Origin: Acidimicrobiia bacterium | Lineage (GTDB): Bacteria; Actinomycetota; Acidimicrobiia; Acidimicrobiales; Iamiaceae | DNA: 16,246 bases | Assembly: GCA_019247975.1 (NCBI GenBank) | Contig: JAFBAD010000165.1 | Span: 1 to 16,246 of the forward strand | Reading direction: 5' to 3' | Notes under the pieces: model-generated | What the model was told of the DNA's origin: nothing | The model's input: only the letters and a program-made list of their open reading frames with translations | The model's database searches: none | Shown here: positions 1 through 6,338 of the stretch, in pieces | Layout of the letters: every line of letters begins with the position of its first letter | How positions within the stretch are numbered: position 1 is the stretch's first letter | Position numbers and translations under genes: made by a program

Positions 1-891
1 GTCCCGTCCAGCACGCCCGGCGACAGCGACCCGTCCGTCGGCATCGGCGCCAACGGCACGATCTACTTCGGCTACCAGAACAGCGACGGCCACCCGCGCG
101 TCGCGGTCTCCCACGACAAGGGCAAGACCTGGAAGGACGACCAGGACGTCGGCCGGACCTTCGGCATCCAGAACACCGTCTTCCCCGTCATGGTGGCCGG
201 TGACGACAACCGCGCCGCGTTCGCGTTCCTCGGCACGCCGACCGGTGGCAACTACCAGGACGCCGCCCACTTCAAGGGGGTGTGGCACCTGTACGTCGCG
301 ACCACCCTCGACGGCGGGAAGTCCTGGGTGACCGCGGACGCGACGCCGAAGGACGCGGTGCAGCGAGGCTCGATCTGCACGGCCGGTACGACCTGCGGCG
401 ACGACCGCAACCTGCTCGACTTCAACGACATCACGATCGACAAGAGCGGTCGTGTGCTCGTCGCCATCGCCGACGGCTGCACCGGTGCGTGCGTCACCTC
501 CGGCCCGAACACCTTCGACGCCAAGGCCACGATCGTCCGCCAGACCACGGGGGCCCGGCTGTTCACAGCGAGCAGCCCGCGCCCGGACCTCGCGCTCGGC
601 GTCATCCAGGCCAGTCGCAGCTCCGACGGCAAGCTCACCCTCAAGGTGTTCGCCCGCAACCTCGGCGGCAAGGCGGCGTCCAACGTGCGGGTCCGGTTCA
701 CCGAGGGCAGCCGCGTGATCGGCACCTCTGCGCCGGTCAGCCTGCCCGGGTTCGACGCGCGGTTGGTGTCGGTGTCGGGTTCGACCATCAGCAAGGGATC
801 GCACACGTTCACCGCGGTCATCGACCCGAACAACGCGATCGCCGAGTCGAACGAGGCGAACAACCGGGCTCGGCGCACCGTCGCCCTGTGA
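1..891 (+). CDS. Secreted Asp-box (sialidase-fold) protein with C-terminal CARDB-like domain, 5'-truncated
   Basis: The reading frame is open from the first base to TGA at 889-891, so the N-terminus lies outside the window and 296 residues are visible. Two Asp-box (BNR) motifs of the S-x-D-x-G-x-T-W type are seen: VSHDKGKTW at visible residues 36-44 and TTLDGGKSW at 101-109. These are typical of sialidase-like six-bladed propellers and of many extracellular glycan-binding or glycan-cleaving proteins. From about residue 194 the sequence changes to a beta-rich segment beginning RPDLAL and ending in AESNEANNRA, the hallmark ending of a CARDB-type adhesion module. An extracellular location is inferred from the domains, because the signal peptide is not visible. 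Sialidase catalytic residues cannot be judged from this fragment, so enzymatic activity is not claimed. The stop codon overlaps the next gene's GTG start. Confidence 0.8.
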   Translation, partial: VPSSTPGDSDPSVGIGANGTIYFGYQNSDGHPRVAVSHDKGKTWKDDQDVGRTFGIQNTVFPVMVAGDDNRAAFAFLGTPTGGNYQDAAHFKGVWHLYVATTLDGGKSWVTADATPKDAVQRGSICTAGTTCGDDRNLLDFNDITIDKSGRVLVAIADGCTGACVTSGPNTFDAKATIVRQTTGARLFTASSPRPDLALGVIQASRSSDGKLTLKVFARNLGGKAASNVRVRFTEGSRVIGTSAPVSLPGFDARLVSVSGSTISKGSHTFTAVIDPNNAIAESNEANNRARRTVAL

Positions 892-1340
892 CCTCGCGGA
901 ACCTGCTGGCGCTGCTCGCCGTGGTCGCCGCGCTCGCGCTCGGTCTCGTCGCGTGCGGTGGTGGTGACGACGACGACGGGCCGGCGGCCGCCGCCTCGAC
1001 GATCCCGCCCTGCAGCGCGAAGGCACCCGGCGTCGACCGGCCCGACGGCTTCCCCGACGGCCTGCCCCTGCCGACCTCGTTCCTGGCCACCGGAGCCGAC
1101 GAGCGCTCCGGCGGTCGCCTGGTCCTCGACGGTGTCACCACCGACGACTTCGAGACGACCCTGCACTTCCTGCAGAAGGAGCTCCCGAAGGCCGGCTACC
1201 GGTTGACCGAGGGCGAGGTCGAGGAGCACGACGCCGAATCGAACTTCTCGGGCCACGGCGTGCGGGGCCGCTGGGCCATCCGCGTCGCCGACGGGTGCAC
1301 GACCCGCACGACCCTGTCGGTGGTGGTGCAACCGAGCTAG
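888..1340 (+). CDS. Small lipoprotein of unknown function
   Basis: This 150-residue protein starts at GTG 888, which overlaps the previous stop as GTGA and suggests translational coupling. Residues 5-22 form a hydrophobic signal segment ending in a lipobox, L20-V21-A22-C23. C23 should therefore be lipidated and the protein anchored to the outer face of the membrane. The lipobox is followed by a GGG and four-Asp tract and an Ala-rich linker, a common tether design. The folded part (about 40-150) contains two further cysteines (C42, C137) that could form a disulfide. It also has a segment DDFETTLHFLQKELPKAGYRL, which resembles the amphipathic helix plus strand seen in small actinobacterial envelope lipoproteins. 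I do not recognise a named family. Coupling with the upstream secreted propeller suggests a shared role at the cell surface. That is inference. Confidence 0.8.
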   Translation: MTSRNLLALLAVVAALALGLVACGGGDDDDGPAAAASTIPPCSAKAPGVDRPDGFPDGLPLPTSFLATGADERSGGRLVLDGVTTDDFETTLHFLQKELPKAGYRLTEGEVEEHDAESNFSGHGVRGRWAIRVADGCTTRTTLSVVVQPS

Positions 1341-1349
1341 GCAGTAGCC

Positions 1350-2312
1350 GTGAAAGCCGCGGTGTACTACGAGACCGGCAGTCCGGATGTGTTCCGGTAC
1401 GAGGACGTCCCCGACCCGGTGTGCGGGCCCGGCAGCGTGCTGATCGAGGTCGAGGCGATCAGCATCGAGGGCGGCGACACCCTCAACCGCCTCGGCGGCG
1501 CGATGACCTCGACGCCGCACATCGTCGGGTACCAGTGCGCGGGCACGATCCGTGAGGTCGCGGAAGACGTGACCGACCGCGCCGTCGGCCAGCGGGTGGT
1601 CGCCTCGATGCCGTCGGGCTCGCACGCCGAGCTGGTCGCCGTCCCCGCCGTCATCACGTGGGTGGTGCCCGAGGGCGCCGACCTGGTGGAGGTCGCCTGC
1701 GTCCCGATCGCGTTCGGCACCGCGCACGACTGCCTGTTCGAGTTCGGGCACCTCGAGGCGGGGGAGACCGTGCTCGTGCAGGCCGGGGCCGGCGGGGTCG
1801 GCCTCGCCGCCATCCAGCTCGCCAAGCGGGCGGGCGCGACGGTCATCGCCACCGCATCGAGCGACGACCGCCTGGCGCGGCTCACCGAGTTCGGGATGGA
1901 CCACGGCGTCGACTACTCGCAGTCGGGCTGGGTCGACGCGGTCCGGCAGCTGACCGGTGGCTCGGGCGTCGACCTCGTCGTGGACTCGGTCGGCGGCTCG
2001 ATCCTCGCCGGCAGCGTGCAGTGCCTCCGCTACCGCGGCCGTGCCATCACCGTCGGCAACGCCGGGCGTGATCCGCAGCCGTTCGACATCTCGGTGCTCT
2101 CGGCCGGCAACCAGTCCATGACCGGCGTGTTCCTGGGCGCCGAGATGCTGTTCGAACGGGCCCGGGCGATGATCGCCGACCTGGTCGACGACGTCGGTCG
2201 TGGCGAGCTGCGCGTCGTGGTCGACCGCACGTTCCCGCTGGTCGAGGCCGCCGCCGCCCACGCCTACATCGAGAGCCGCCAAGCGGTGGGACGGGTGGTG
2301 CTCGTCCCCTGA
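1350..2312 (+). CDS. MDR-family NAD(P)-dependent quinone/alcohol oxidoreductase
   Basis: This 320-residue protein has the two-domain layout of the medium-chain dehydrogenase/reductase superfamily. The N-terminal GroES-like domain includes the GYQCAGTI segment around residue 60 and the VGQRV turn. It is followed by a Rossmann domain whose dinucleotide loop AGAGGVG lies at residues 145-151. The C-terminal strand motif EAAAAHAYIESRQAVGRVVL is typical of the quinone oxidoreductase/zeta-crystallin branch. The structural-zinc four-cysteine loop of classical alcohol dehydrogenases is absent, which favours the zinc-independent branch. The length (about 320-330) is normal. The start is GTG 1350, nine bases after the lipoprotein stop, with no strong Shine-Dalgarno. 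The family reduces quinones, enones or enoyl compounds with NAD(P)H, but the substrate here cannot be deduced. Confidence 0.9.
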   Translation: MKAAVYYETGSPDVFRYEDVPDPVCGPGSVLIEVEAISIEGGDTLNRLGGAMTSTPHIVGYQCAGTIREVAEDVTDRAVGQRVVASMPSGSHAELVAVPAVITWVVPEGADLVEVACVPIAFGTAHDCLFEFGHLEAGETVLVQAGAGGVGLAAIQLAKRAGATVIATASSDDRLARLTEFGMDHGVDYSQSGWVDAVRQLTGGSGVDLVVDSVGGSILAGSVQCLRYRGRAITVGNAGRDPQPFDISVLSAGNQSMTGVFLGAEMLFERARAMIADLVDDVGRGELRVVVDRTFPLVEAAAAHAYIESRQAVGRVVLVP

Positions 2313-2344
2313 CCCAGCCCCCTGAGGAGGCCGCGGTCGGACTC

Positions 2345-2475
2345 GGTACCGCCACGCTCGTGACCCAGTGCGAGCAGCTGTTCATCTCGAAGAAGACGGC
2401 GGGCGTCCGTCTCGAACATCCTGCGGAGGCTCGACGCGCGGGACCGCTGGGGGCACGGGCGAGATCGGCTGCTCA
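2345..2475 (+). pseudogene. Frameshifted remnant of a LuxR-type helix-turn-helix
   Basis: From 2378 the plus strand reads LFISKKTAGV. After two missing bases near 2408 it continues in another frame as VSNILRRLDARDRW (2409-2450). Joined, this matches the recognition-helix region of LuxR/FixJ-type HTH domains, whose usual form is E-Q-L-F-I-S-x-K-T-A-x-V-H-V-S-N-I-L-x-K-L. The missing residue is the His of the HVSNIL motif, so a two-base deletion explains the break. Upstream, 2352-2365 reads RHARD in a third frame, compatible with the T-N-R-E part of the first HTH helix, which implies a second shift. No sensor, receiver or ATPase part is left, because the oxidoreductase gene ends at 2312. The fragment is therefore a dead C-terminal relic, recognised from family knowledge and not from an alignment. 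Confidence 0.6.
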
Positions 2476-2637
2476 GTCGCAGCAGGAATCGCGCCAGCCG
2501 CAGCCCGCACAGCGGTAGTGCGCGTGCTCCGGGTGCATCTCGCCGCCACAGAGCGGGCACTCGGTGAAGATCGCGTAGCGCGAGGCCGGGCACGCCGGGG
2601 CATCTTCGGGCGCGCCGGCGGACGTCGGTGGTTCCAC
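2473..2637 (-). CDS. Small cysteine-rich zinc-ribbon protein
   Basis: This predicted 54-residue protein has two CxxC knuckles, CPLC at residues 27-30 and CAGC at 43-46, twelve residues apart. It ends in WRDSCCD. The spacing fits a small zinc ribbon that would bind one zinc ion through the four knuckle cysteines. The run TECPLCGGEMHPEHAHYRC looks conserved and protein-like, and I have the impression of similar short proteins in Acidimicrobiia. Function is unknown; DNA, RNA or protein contact is possible. The start is uncertain. I chose GTG 2637 because the residues further upstream look like non-coding translation. An in-frame ATG at 2730 would give 85 residues and overlap the start of the divergent HNH gene. 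No clear Shine-Dalgarno was seen for either start. The C-terminus meets the LuxR remnant on the opposite strand. Confidence 0.6.
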   Translation of the reverse strand: MEPPTSAGAPEDAPACPASRYAIFTECPLCGGEMHPEHAHYRCAGCGWRDSCCD

Positions 2638-2704
2638 GGGCGCGCGACGGTAGTGAGCGTCGCCCCATCTGCCCCGGATGGTCCTCGTTCCCGGGTTTTC
2701 TGTC

Positions 2705-2710
2705 AGGGGG
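2705..2710 (+). promoter_or_regulatory. Ribosome binding site deciding the HNH gene start
   Basis: AGGGGG lies nine bases before ATG 2720. It supports that start over the earlier in-frame ATG at 2678, which has no comparable purine run at the right distance. A third in-frame ATG at 2729 would be too far away. Confidence 0.5.
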
Positions 2711-2719
2711 TTGCGCACA

Positions 2720-3925
2720 ATGGTCTTCATGCCGGTCGCGGTCGGGGATGCGGAGGTGCTGGAGCTCGGCAGGGCACTCCGGTCCGGTGCCTCGGAGCTG
2801 GCGAGCAACCGTCAGGTCGCTGCGCTGTCTGCGCAAGGCGCAGAACGCCTCTTGGATCTGGTGCTGGCGACCGAGCGATCGATGGTCGCGCTGAAGCTGC
2901 AGCTCGCAGCGCGCTTCGCGGAGAACCACGGCGCCAAGGCCGCTGACGATCTCGCTCGGAAGACCGGCACGTCGAAGGGCAGGGCGAAGCGCACGGTCGA
3001 GACGGCGAAGAAGCTGCAGGACCAGCCAGAGGTCGAAGACGCGCTCCGCAAGGGTGAGCTCTCCGAGGATCAAGCGGAGCTGATCGCTGACGCGGCGGAT
3101 GCGAACCCGTCGGCGACCGGACCGTTGCTGAAGAAAGCCAAGGACCATCCGATCGACGATCTCCGCCAGGAGTGCAGTCGAGCCAAGGCCGCGGCTGATC
3201 CCGATGAGGAAGCGACCCATGCTCGGGTCCATCGCAACCGGTCGTTCCGCACCGGCAACAACGCGGACCCTGCGTTCTGGGGATCGATCTTCGGCACCAC
3301 CGCCGACGGCTCCGAGCTCATGGCGCACTTCCAGCCGTTCCGCGAACGCGTCTTCAAACGCAACCGGGACGCCGGCATCCACCTCACCTCGGAACAGACG
3401 GACTTCGACGCGTTGATGGAGATGGCCCGGGTCGCTCACCAGAACGTCGCCGGCCAACCACCGGTCGCCGACGTTGAGGACGGGGAGGCGATCCCGATGC
3501 CCCCGCCGCCGAAGGCCCCCAAGACCGTGTACGTGGTCGTGAACTTCGACGCCATGATCGGCCGGGCGGAGCCGGGTGAGGAGACCGCCTACATCGCCGG
3601 CTTCGGGCCCGTCCCGGTGTCCGTCGTGCGCGAGGTCATGGACGACGCGTTCCTGGTCGGTGTCGTGATGCAGGGCACCGAGGTCGCCAAGATCAAGCGG
3701 TTCGGACGACGCTTCGGCGAAGAGATCCGTGACGCCGTGATGATCGAGCACCGGTTCCGCTGCTCCACGCCTGGATGCACCCGCTGGGCCCGGCTCGAGC
3801 TCGACCACAAGCAGCCCTACAGCAAGGACGGGCCCACCGATCACGCCAACTGCGACCCGAAGTGCCGGCCCTGCCACCTGAAGAAGACCGAACAGGACCG
3901 CCTCTTCTGGGACGACACCGGTTGA
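2720..3925 (+). CDS. DUF222/13E12-type protein with C-terminal HNH nuclease domain
   Basis: This 401-residue protein has the usual layout of the actinobacterial DUF222 family. A helical N-terminal region (about 1-180) is followed by a central region with the AYIAGFGPVPVSVVREV signature. A C-terminal HNH domain completes it. In the nuclease domain I see C348-x4-C353, D362-H363, N377 and C382-x2-C385-H386, which fits a zinc-stabilised HNH fold with its catalytic residues intact. Such genes are often multicopy in actinobacterial genomes, and their role is unresolved, with mobile or selfish behaviour suspected. Codon use differs from the neighbours. In a hand count of 43 codons from 2761, ten end in A or T, whereas the MDR gene has almost none. 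With the flanking LuxR remnant this suggests an acquired segment. It is divergent from the zinc-ribbon gene, and the next gene converges on it. Confidence 0.9.
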   Translation: MVFMPVAVGDAEVLELGRALRSGASELASNRQVAALSAQGAERLLDLVLATERSMVALKLQLAARFAENHGAKAADDLARKTGTSKGRAKRTVETAKKLQDQPEVEDALRKGELSEDQAELIADAADANPSATGPLLKKAKDHPIDDLRQECSRAKAAADPDEEATHARVHRNRSFRTGNNADPAFWGSIFGTTADGSELMAHFQPFRERVFKRNRDAGIHLTSEQTDFDALMEMARVAHQNVAGQPPVADVEDGEAIPMPPPPKAPKTVYVVVNFDAMIGRAEPGEETAYIAGFGPVPVSVVREVMDDAFLVGVVMQGTEVAKIKRFGRRFGEEIRDAVMIEHRFRCSTPGCTRWARLELDHKQPYSKDGPTDHANCDPKCRPCHLKKTEQDRLFWDDTG

Positions 3926-3934
3926 TCGGTGCGG

Positions 3935-4432
3935 TCAGAACCTGAACGCGGTCTGGGCGAAGTCACCCTTGGCGAAGGTGAGCACCTTCGTCGGCGCGAC
4001 CCGGAACACGAGCGCTGCGCCGCCGTGGTGCTGGAACGCGTGGTCGCGGACCTCGTAGTCCCAGTCGCCGTCGTACTTCGAGTACCAGAGCTGCGCGAGC
4101 GTGCGCAGCTCGTCCTCGTCGGTGATCCGCTCGGCCGTTCCTTCGACCACGACGTCGAGGCCCTGGTTCCAGGTGTTGGTGCCGGTGGTGAGCGCGCAAC
4201 GCGGATCGGCGGCGAGGTTCACGCCCTTCTGCTCGTCGGCACCGGTGCAGAAGTGCAGTGCGTCGCCGTGCCAGATCGCCGGGAGCGGGACGACGTGGGG
4301 CCGGCCGTCGCGTCGCACCGTCGAGATCCAGAACAGCTCGGCCTGCTCGAGCAGCGCACGGACGTCCGACCACGGCGTGGGGACGGCGTCGGGTTGGCTG
4401 AAGCGGGGGTCGAGATCGGGTAGGGGCTCCAT
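3935..4432 (-). CDS. PPOX-fold (pyridoxamine 5'-phosphate oxidase-like) flavin/F420-type protein
   Basis: This 165-residue protein has the split-barrel pattern of the pyridoxamine 5'-phosphate oxidase family. FWISTVRRDGRPHVVPLPAIW (about 35-55) is the first strand pair with the conserved R-P-H-V-x-P. ALHFCTGADEQKGVNLAADPRCAL follows as the cofactor-contacting region, and the end carries the family's typical aromatic/basic tail (QTAFRF). In Actinobacteria this family binds FMN or F420 and reduces varied compounds, but specific substrates cannot be read from sequence. I chose ATG 4432 because GGAGAGG lies just upstream. An ATG at 4465 would add eleven residues rich in Arg. The gene converges on the HNH gene with nine bases between stop codons, and it is divergent from the CMD-like gene across 63 bases. 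Confidence 0.85.
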   Translation of the reverse strand: MEPLPDLDPRFSQPDAVPTPWSDVRALLEQAELFWISTVRRDGRPHVVPLPAIWHGDALHFCTGADEQKGVNLAADPRCALTTGTNTWNQGLDVVVEGTAERITDEDELRTLAQLWYSKYDGDWDYEVRDHAFQHHGGAALVFRVAPTKVLTFAKGDFAQTAFRF

Positions 4433-4495
4433 GCCTCTCCGACGTGGTCGGAACGCAGGACTCATCGGCCCGAGCCCCTGAGTACGGTCTCGGCC

Positions 4496-5314
4496 GTGGA
4501 GGGCTGGGGCGACATCGACAGCGCCGAGGACCTCACCGCACTGGCGCCGGAGGCCACCGCCGCCTTCGCCCGGGTGCTGGCTGCGACCGCGCCCGTCGAC
4601 CTCGAGGGTCCGCTCGCTGATCCCGGCCTGCGCCGGTGGCGGGACCAGTTCGTGGGGGACGTCGCCTCGCTCGACGACGACCAGCGCGCCTCAGCGGCTG
4701 CAGCGCTCGGCGACGACCTCTTCACCCACGTGGTCGCGACGTGGGCGTCCGACATGCACCGCCGCCTCGGAGGGGCGTGGGCGCAGCTCTCCGGCGCGGT
4801 GCCGGCCGCAGGCGTGGTCGAGACCGGCGCCGATCCCACGCTCGCTGCCTGGCCGGCGGTCGACGAGTTCCTGCTCGTCGTCTCGCGTCTCGACCAGCTC
4901 GATCCGGTCACCACCGAGGTGGTCCGCCTGCGGGGCGCGCGAGCGAACAACTGCCGCCTGTGCCGATCGCGGCGAGAGGTGCACGCCATCGAGGCCGGGG
5001 CGGACGAGACGACCTTCGACGCCATCGACCGGTACGAGACGAGCGACCTCGACGAGCGGCTCAAGGTCGCGCTGCGGGTCACCGACGCGGTGCTCTGGAC
5101 GCCTGCGTCCTGGCCCGAAGGTCTGGTGGCCGAGGTGCAGGGCGCGTTCACGCCGGCCGAAGCGGTCGAGCTCGTGTACGACATCGTCCGCAACGCCGCG
5201 AACCGCATCGCGGTCGCCCTGGGGGCCGATGCTGCACAGTTGACCGACGGCGTGGAGTACTTCGCGCTCGAGTCCGACGGATCGCTCACCTACGGCCTCC
5301 CGGCCCCGACCTGA
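4496..5314 (+). CDS. AhpD/carboxymuconolactone decarboxylase-like protein
   Basis: This 272-residue, mostly helical protein resembles the AhpD/CMD superfamily. The core is VVRLRGARANNCRLCRSRREVHAIEAG, with a redox-type C153-x-x-C156 pair at the N-terminus of a helix. It is followed by ERLKVALRVTDAVLW and a helix ending VYDIVRNAANRIAVALGAD. In AhpD the second cysteine is normally followed after three residues by a histidine of the proton relay. Here that position is Arg160 and the nearest His is 163, so classical AhpD peroxidase activity is uncertain. Residues 1-120 have no family feature I recognise. The start is GTG 4496, since no ATG fits upstream before the divergent gene. It is the first gene of a plus-strand run with the APH-like and serine hydrolase genes, which suggests co-transcription. 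Confidence 0.75.
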   Translation: MEGWGDIDSAEDLTALAPEATAAFARVLAATAPVDLEGPLADPGLRRWRDQFVGDVASLDDDQRASAAAALGDDLFTHVVATWASDMHRRLGGAWAQLSGAVPAAGVVETGADPTLAAWPAVDEFLLVVSRLDQLDPVTTEVVRLRGARANNCRLCRSRREVHAIEAGADETTFDAIDRYETSDLDERLKVALRVTDAVLWTPASWPEGLVAEVQGAFTPAEAVELVYDIVRNAANRIAVALGADAAQLTDGVEYFALESDGSLTYGLPAPT

Positions 5315-6321
5315 CCACCGGCACCGCTCCCTGGCTCGGTCCGGGCCGCGCTGCCTGGCGCGCTTCGGTCGAGCAGTGGCTGGCCGAGGTACTTCCGGCG
5401 GGCGACGAGCCCCGCTCGATCGAGCCGGTCGAAGCCCGACCGTGGGGCGCGGTGCTCCGGGTCACGACGCCGACCCGCATGACCTACTTCAAAGCGGTCG
5501 GGCCCCGGGCTGGTCACGAGACCTGGCTGCTCACCGACATCGGAGCTCGCCGGCCCGGCCTCGTGCCGGACGTGCTGGCGGTGGACCATGCCGCCGGGTG
5601 GTTCCTCATGGCCGACCACGGCGGTCCGATGCACGACGTCCTCGCGCCGGCCGAGCAGGTTGCGGTCGTCGCCTCACTGCTCCCGGCCTACGCCGAGGTG
5701 CAGCGGACCACCCGAGACCTCGTCGCCCGGTGGCGGGAGGTCGGCGTCCCCGACCGGTCGACCGGCCGCATGCCCGAGCGGCTCGAGGACCTCCTCGCCG
5801 GCCGGGGCACCAGCGGACCGATCCTGATCGACGAAGACGAGCTGTCCGCCTACCGCCGAGAGCTCGGCCGGTTCGCCGACGTGTGCGCGCAGCTCGGCGG
5901 GACCGAAGGGGTCGACCACGCCGACCTCCACGGCTGGAACGTGTTCGTCGCAGGCGACGACGCGCGCATCGCCGACTGGGGCGACGCGTGCATCACGCAT
6001 CCGTTCTCGTCACTGCTCGTGCCGATCGAGTGGATCGTCGCCCGACTGCCGCCCGACCTCCACGCCGCCGCGGCCAGGCGAGTCCGCGACGCGTACGCCG
6101 AGGGGTGGGGAGCGGGCCTCGACCACGACGAGCTCGCACGGGCGTTCTGGGTCGCCTACGTCGCCCGAGCGCTGAGCAACGACGAGCAGAGCCTCGGTGC
6201 GCCCCCGGACGACCTCGGGAGCATGCGGCGGGAGATCGTCATGATGCTGCGCAGCTGGTACCGGAAGCGGTCGTCGCTGACCTCGCCCGACGCCATGCTC
6301 CGGCCGGACCTCCGCTGGTGA
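5311..6321 (+). CDS. APH-family phosphotransferase-like protein, probable CTG start
   Basis: This protein of about 336 residues has the aminoglycoside phosphotransferase/choline kinase fold. The catalytic loop VDHADLHGWNVFV contains H203, D205 and N210, and the metal-binding loop IADWGDA contains D222 and D225. Upstream, WGAVLRVTTPTRMTYFKAV contains the likely ATP-contacting lysine. In environmental actinobacteria most such proteins are not resistance enzymes and phosphorylate unknown small molecules, so no resistance phenotype is claimed. The start is unusual. No in-frame ATG, GTG or TTG occurs between the preceding gene's end and the conserved domain, except a GTG inside the nucleotide-binding strand. 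A CTG at 5311 overlaps the upstream TGA as CTGA, mirroring the ATGA/GTGA overlaps elsewhere here, so I place the start there. It is followed 17 bases later by the serine hydrolase gene. Confidence 0.8.
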   Translation: MTTGTAPWLGPGRAAWRASVEQWLAEVLPAGDEPRSIEPVEARPWGAVLRVTTPTRMTYFKAVGPRAGHETWLLTDIGARRPGLVPDVLAVDHAAGWFLMADHGGPMHDVLAPAEQVAVVASLLPAYAEVQRTTRDLVARWREVGVPDRSTGRMPERLEDLLAGRGTSGPILIDEDELSAYRRELGRFADVCAQLGGTEGVDHADLHGWNVFVAGDDARIADWGDACITHPFSSLLVPIEWIVARLPPDLHAAAARRVRDAYAEGWGAGLDHDELARAFWVAYVARALSNDEQSLGAPPDDLGSMRREIVMMLRSWYRKRSSLTSPDAMLRPDLRW

Positions 6322-6338
6322 ACTGCTAGGCATCGGCG

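Noticed and set aside
252..3877. Two very long minus-strand open frames (252-2282 and 2264-3877)
   Set aside because: They run antisense to well-supported genes, are rich in Arg, Asp, His and Val without any domain, and are expected in DNA with this third-position GC.
2720..3925. Restriction or anti-phage nuclease system
   Set aside because: The HNH domain is joined to DUF222. There is no methyltransferase, helicase or other defence partner nearby.
3916..3931. CACCG-GTTGAT-CGGTG hairpin at the HNH stop codon
   Set aside because: It has only a five-pair stem without a T-tract, which is expected by chance in GC-rich DNA.
5311..6321. Aminoglycoside resistance gene
   Set aside because: The fold motifs of the APH superfamily are present, but most environmental members are not resistance enzymes and nothing here shows an antibiotic substrate.
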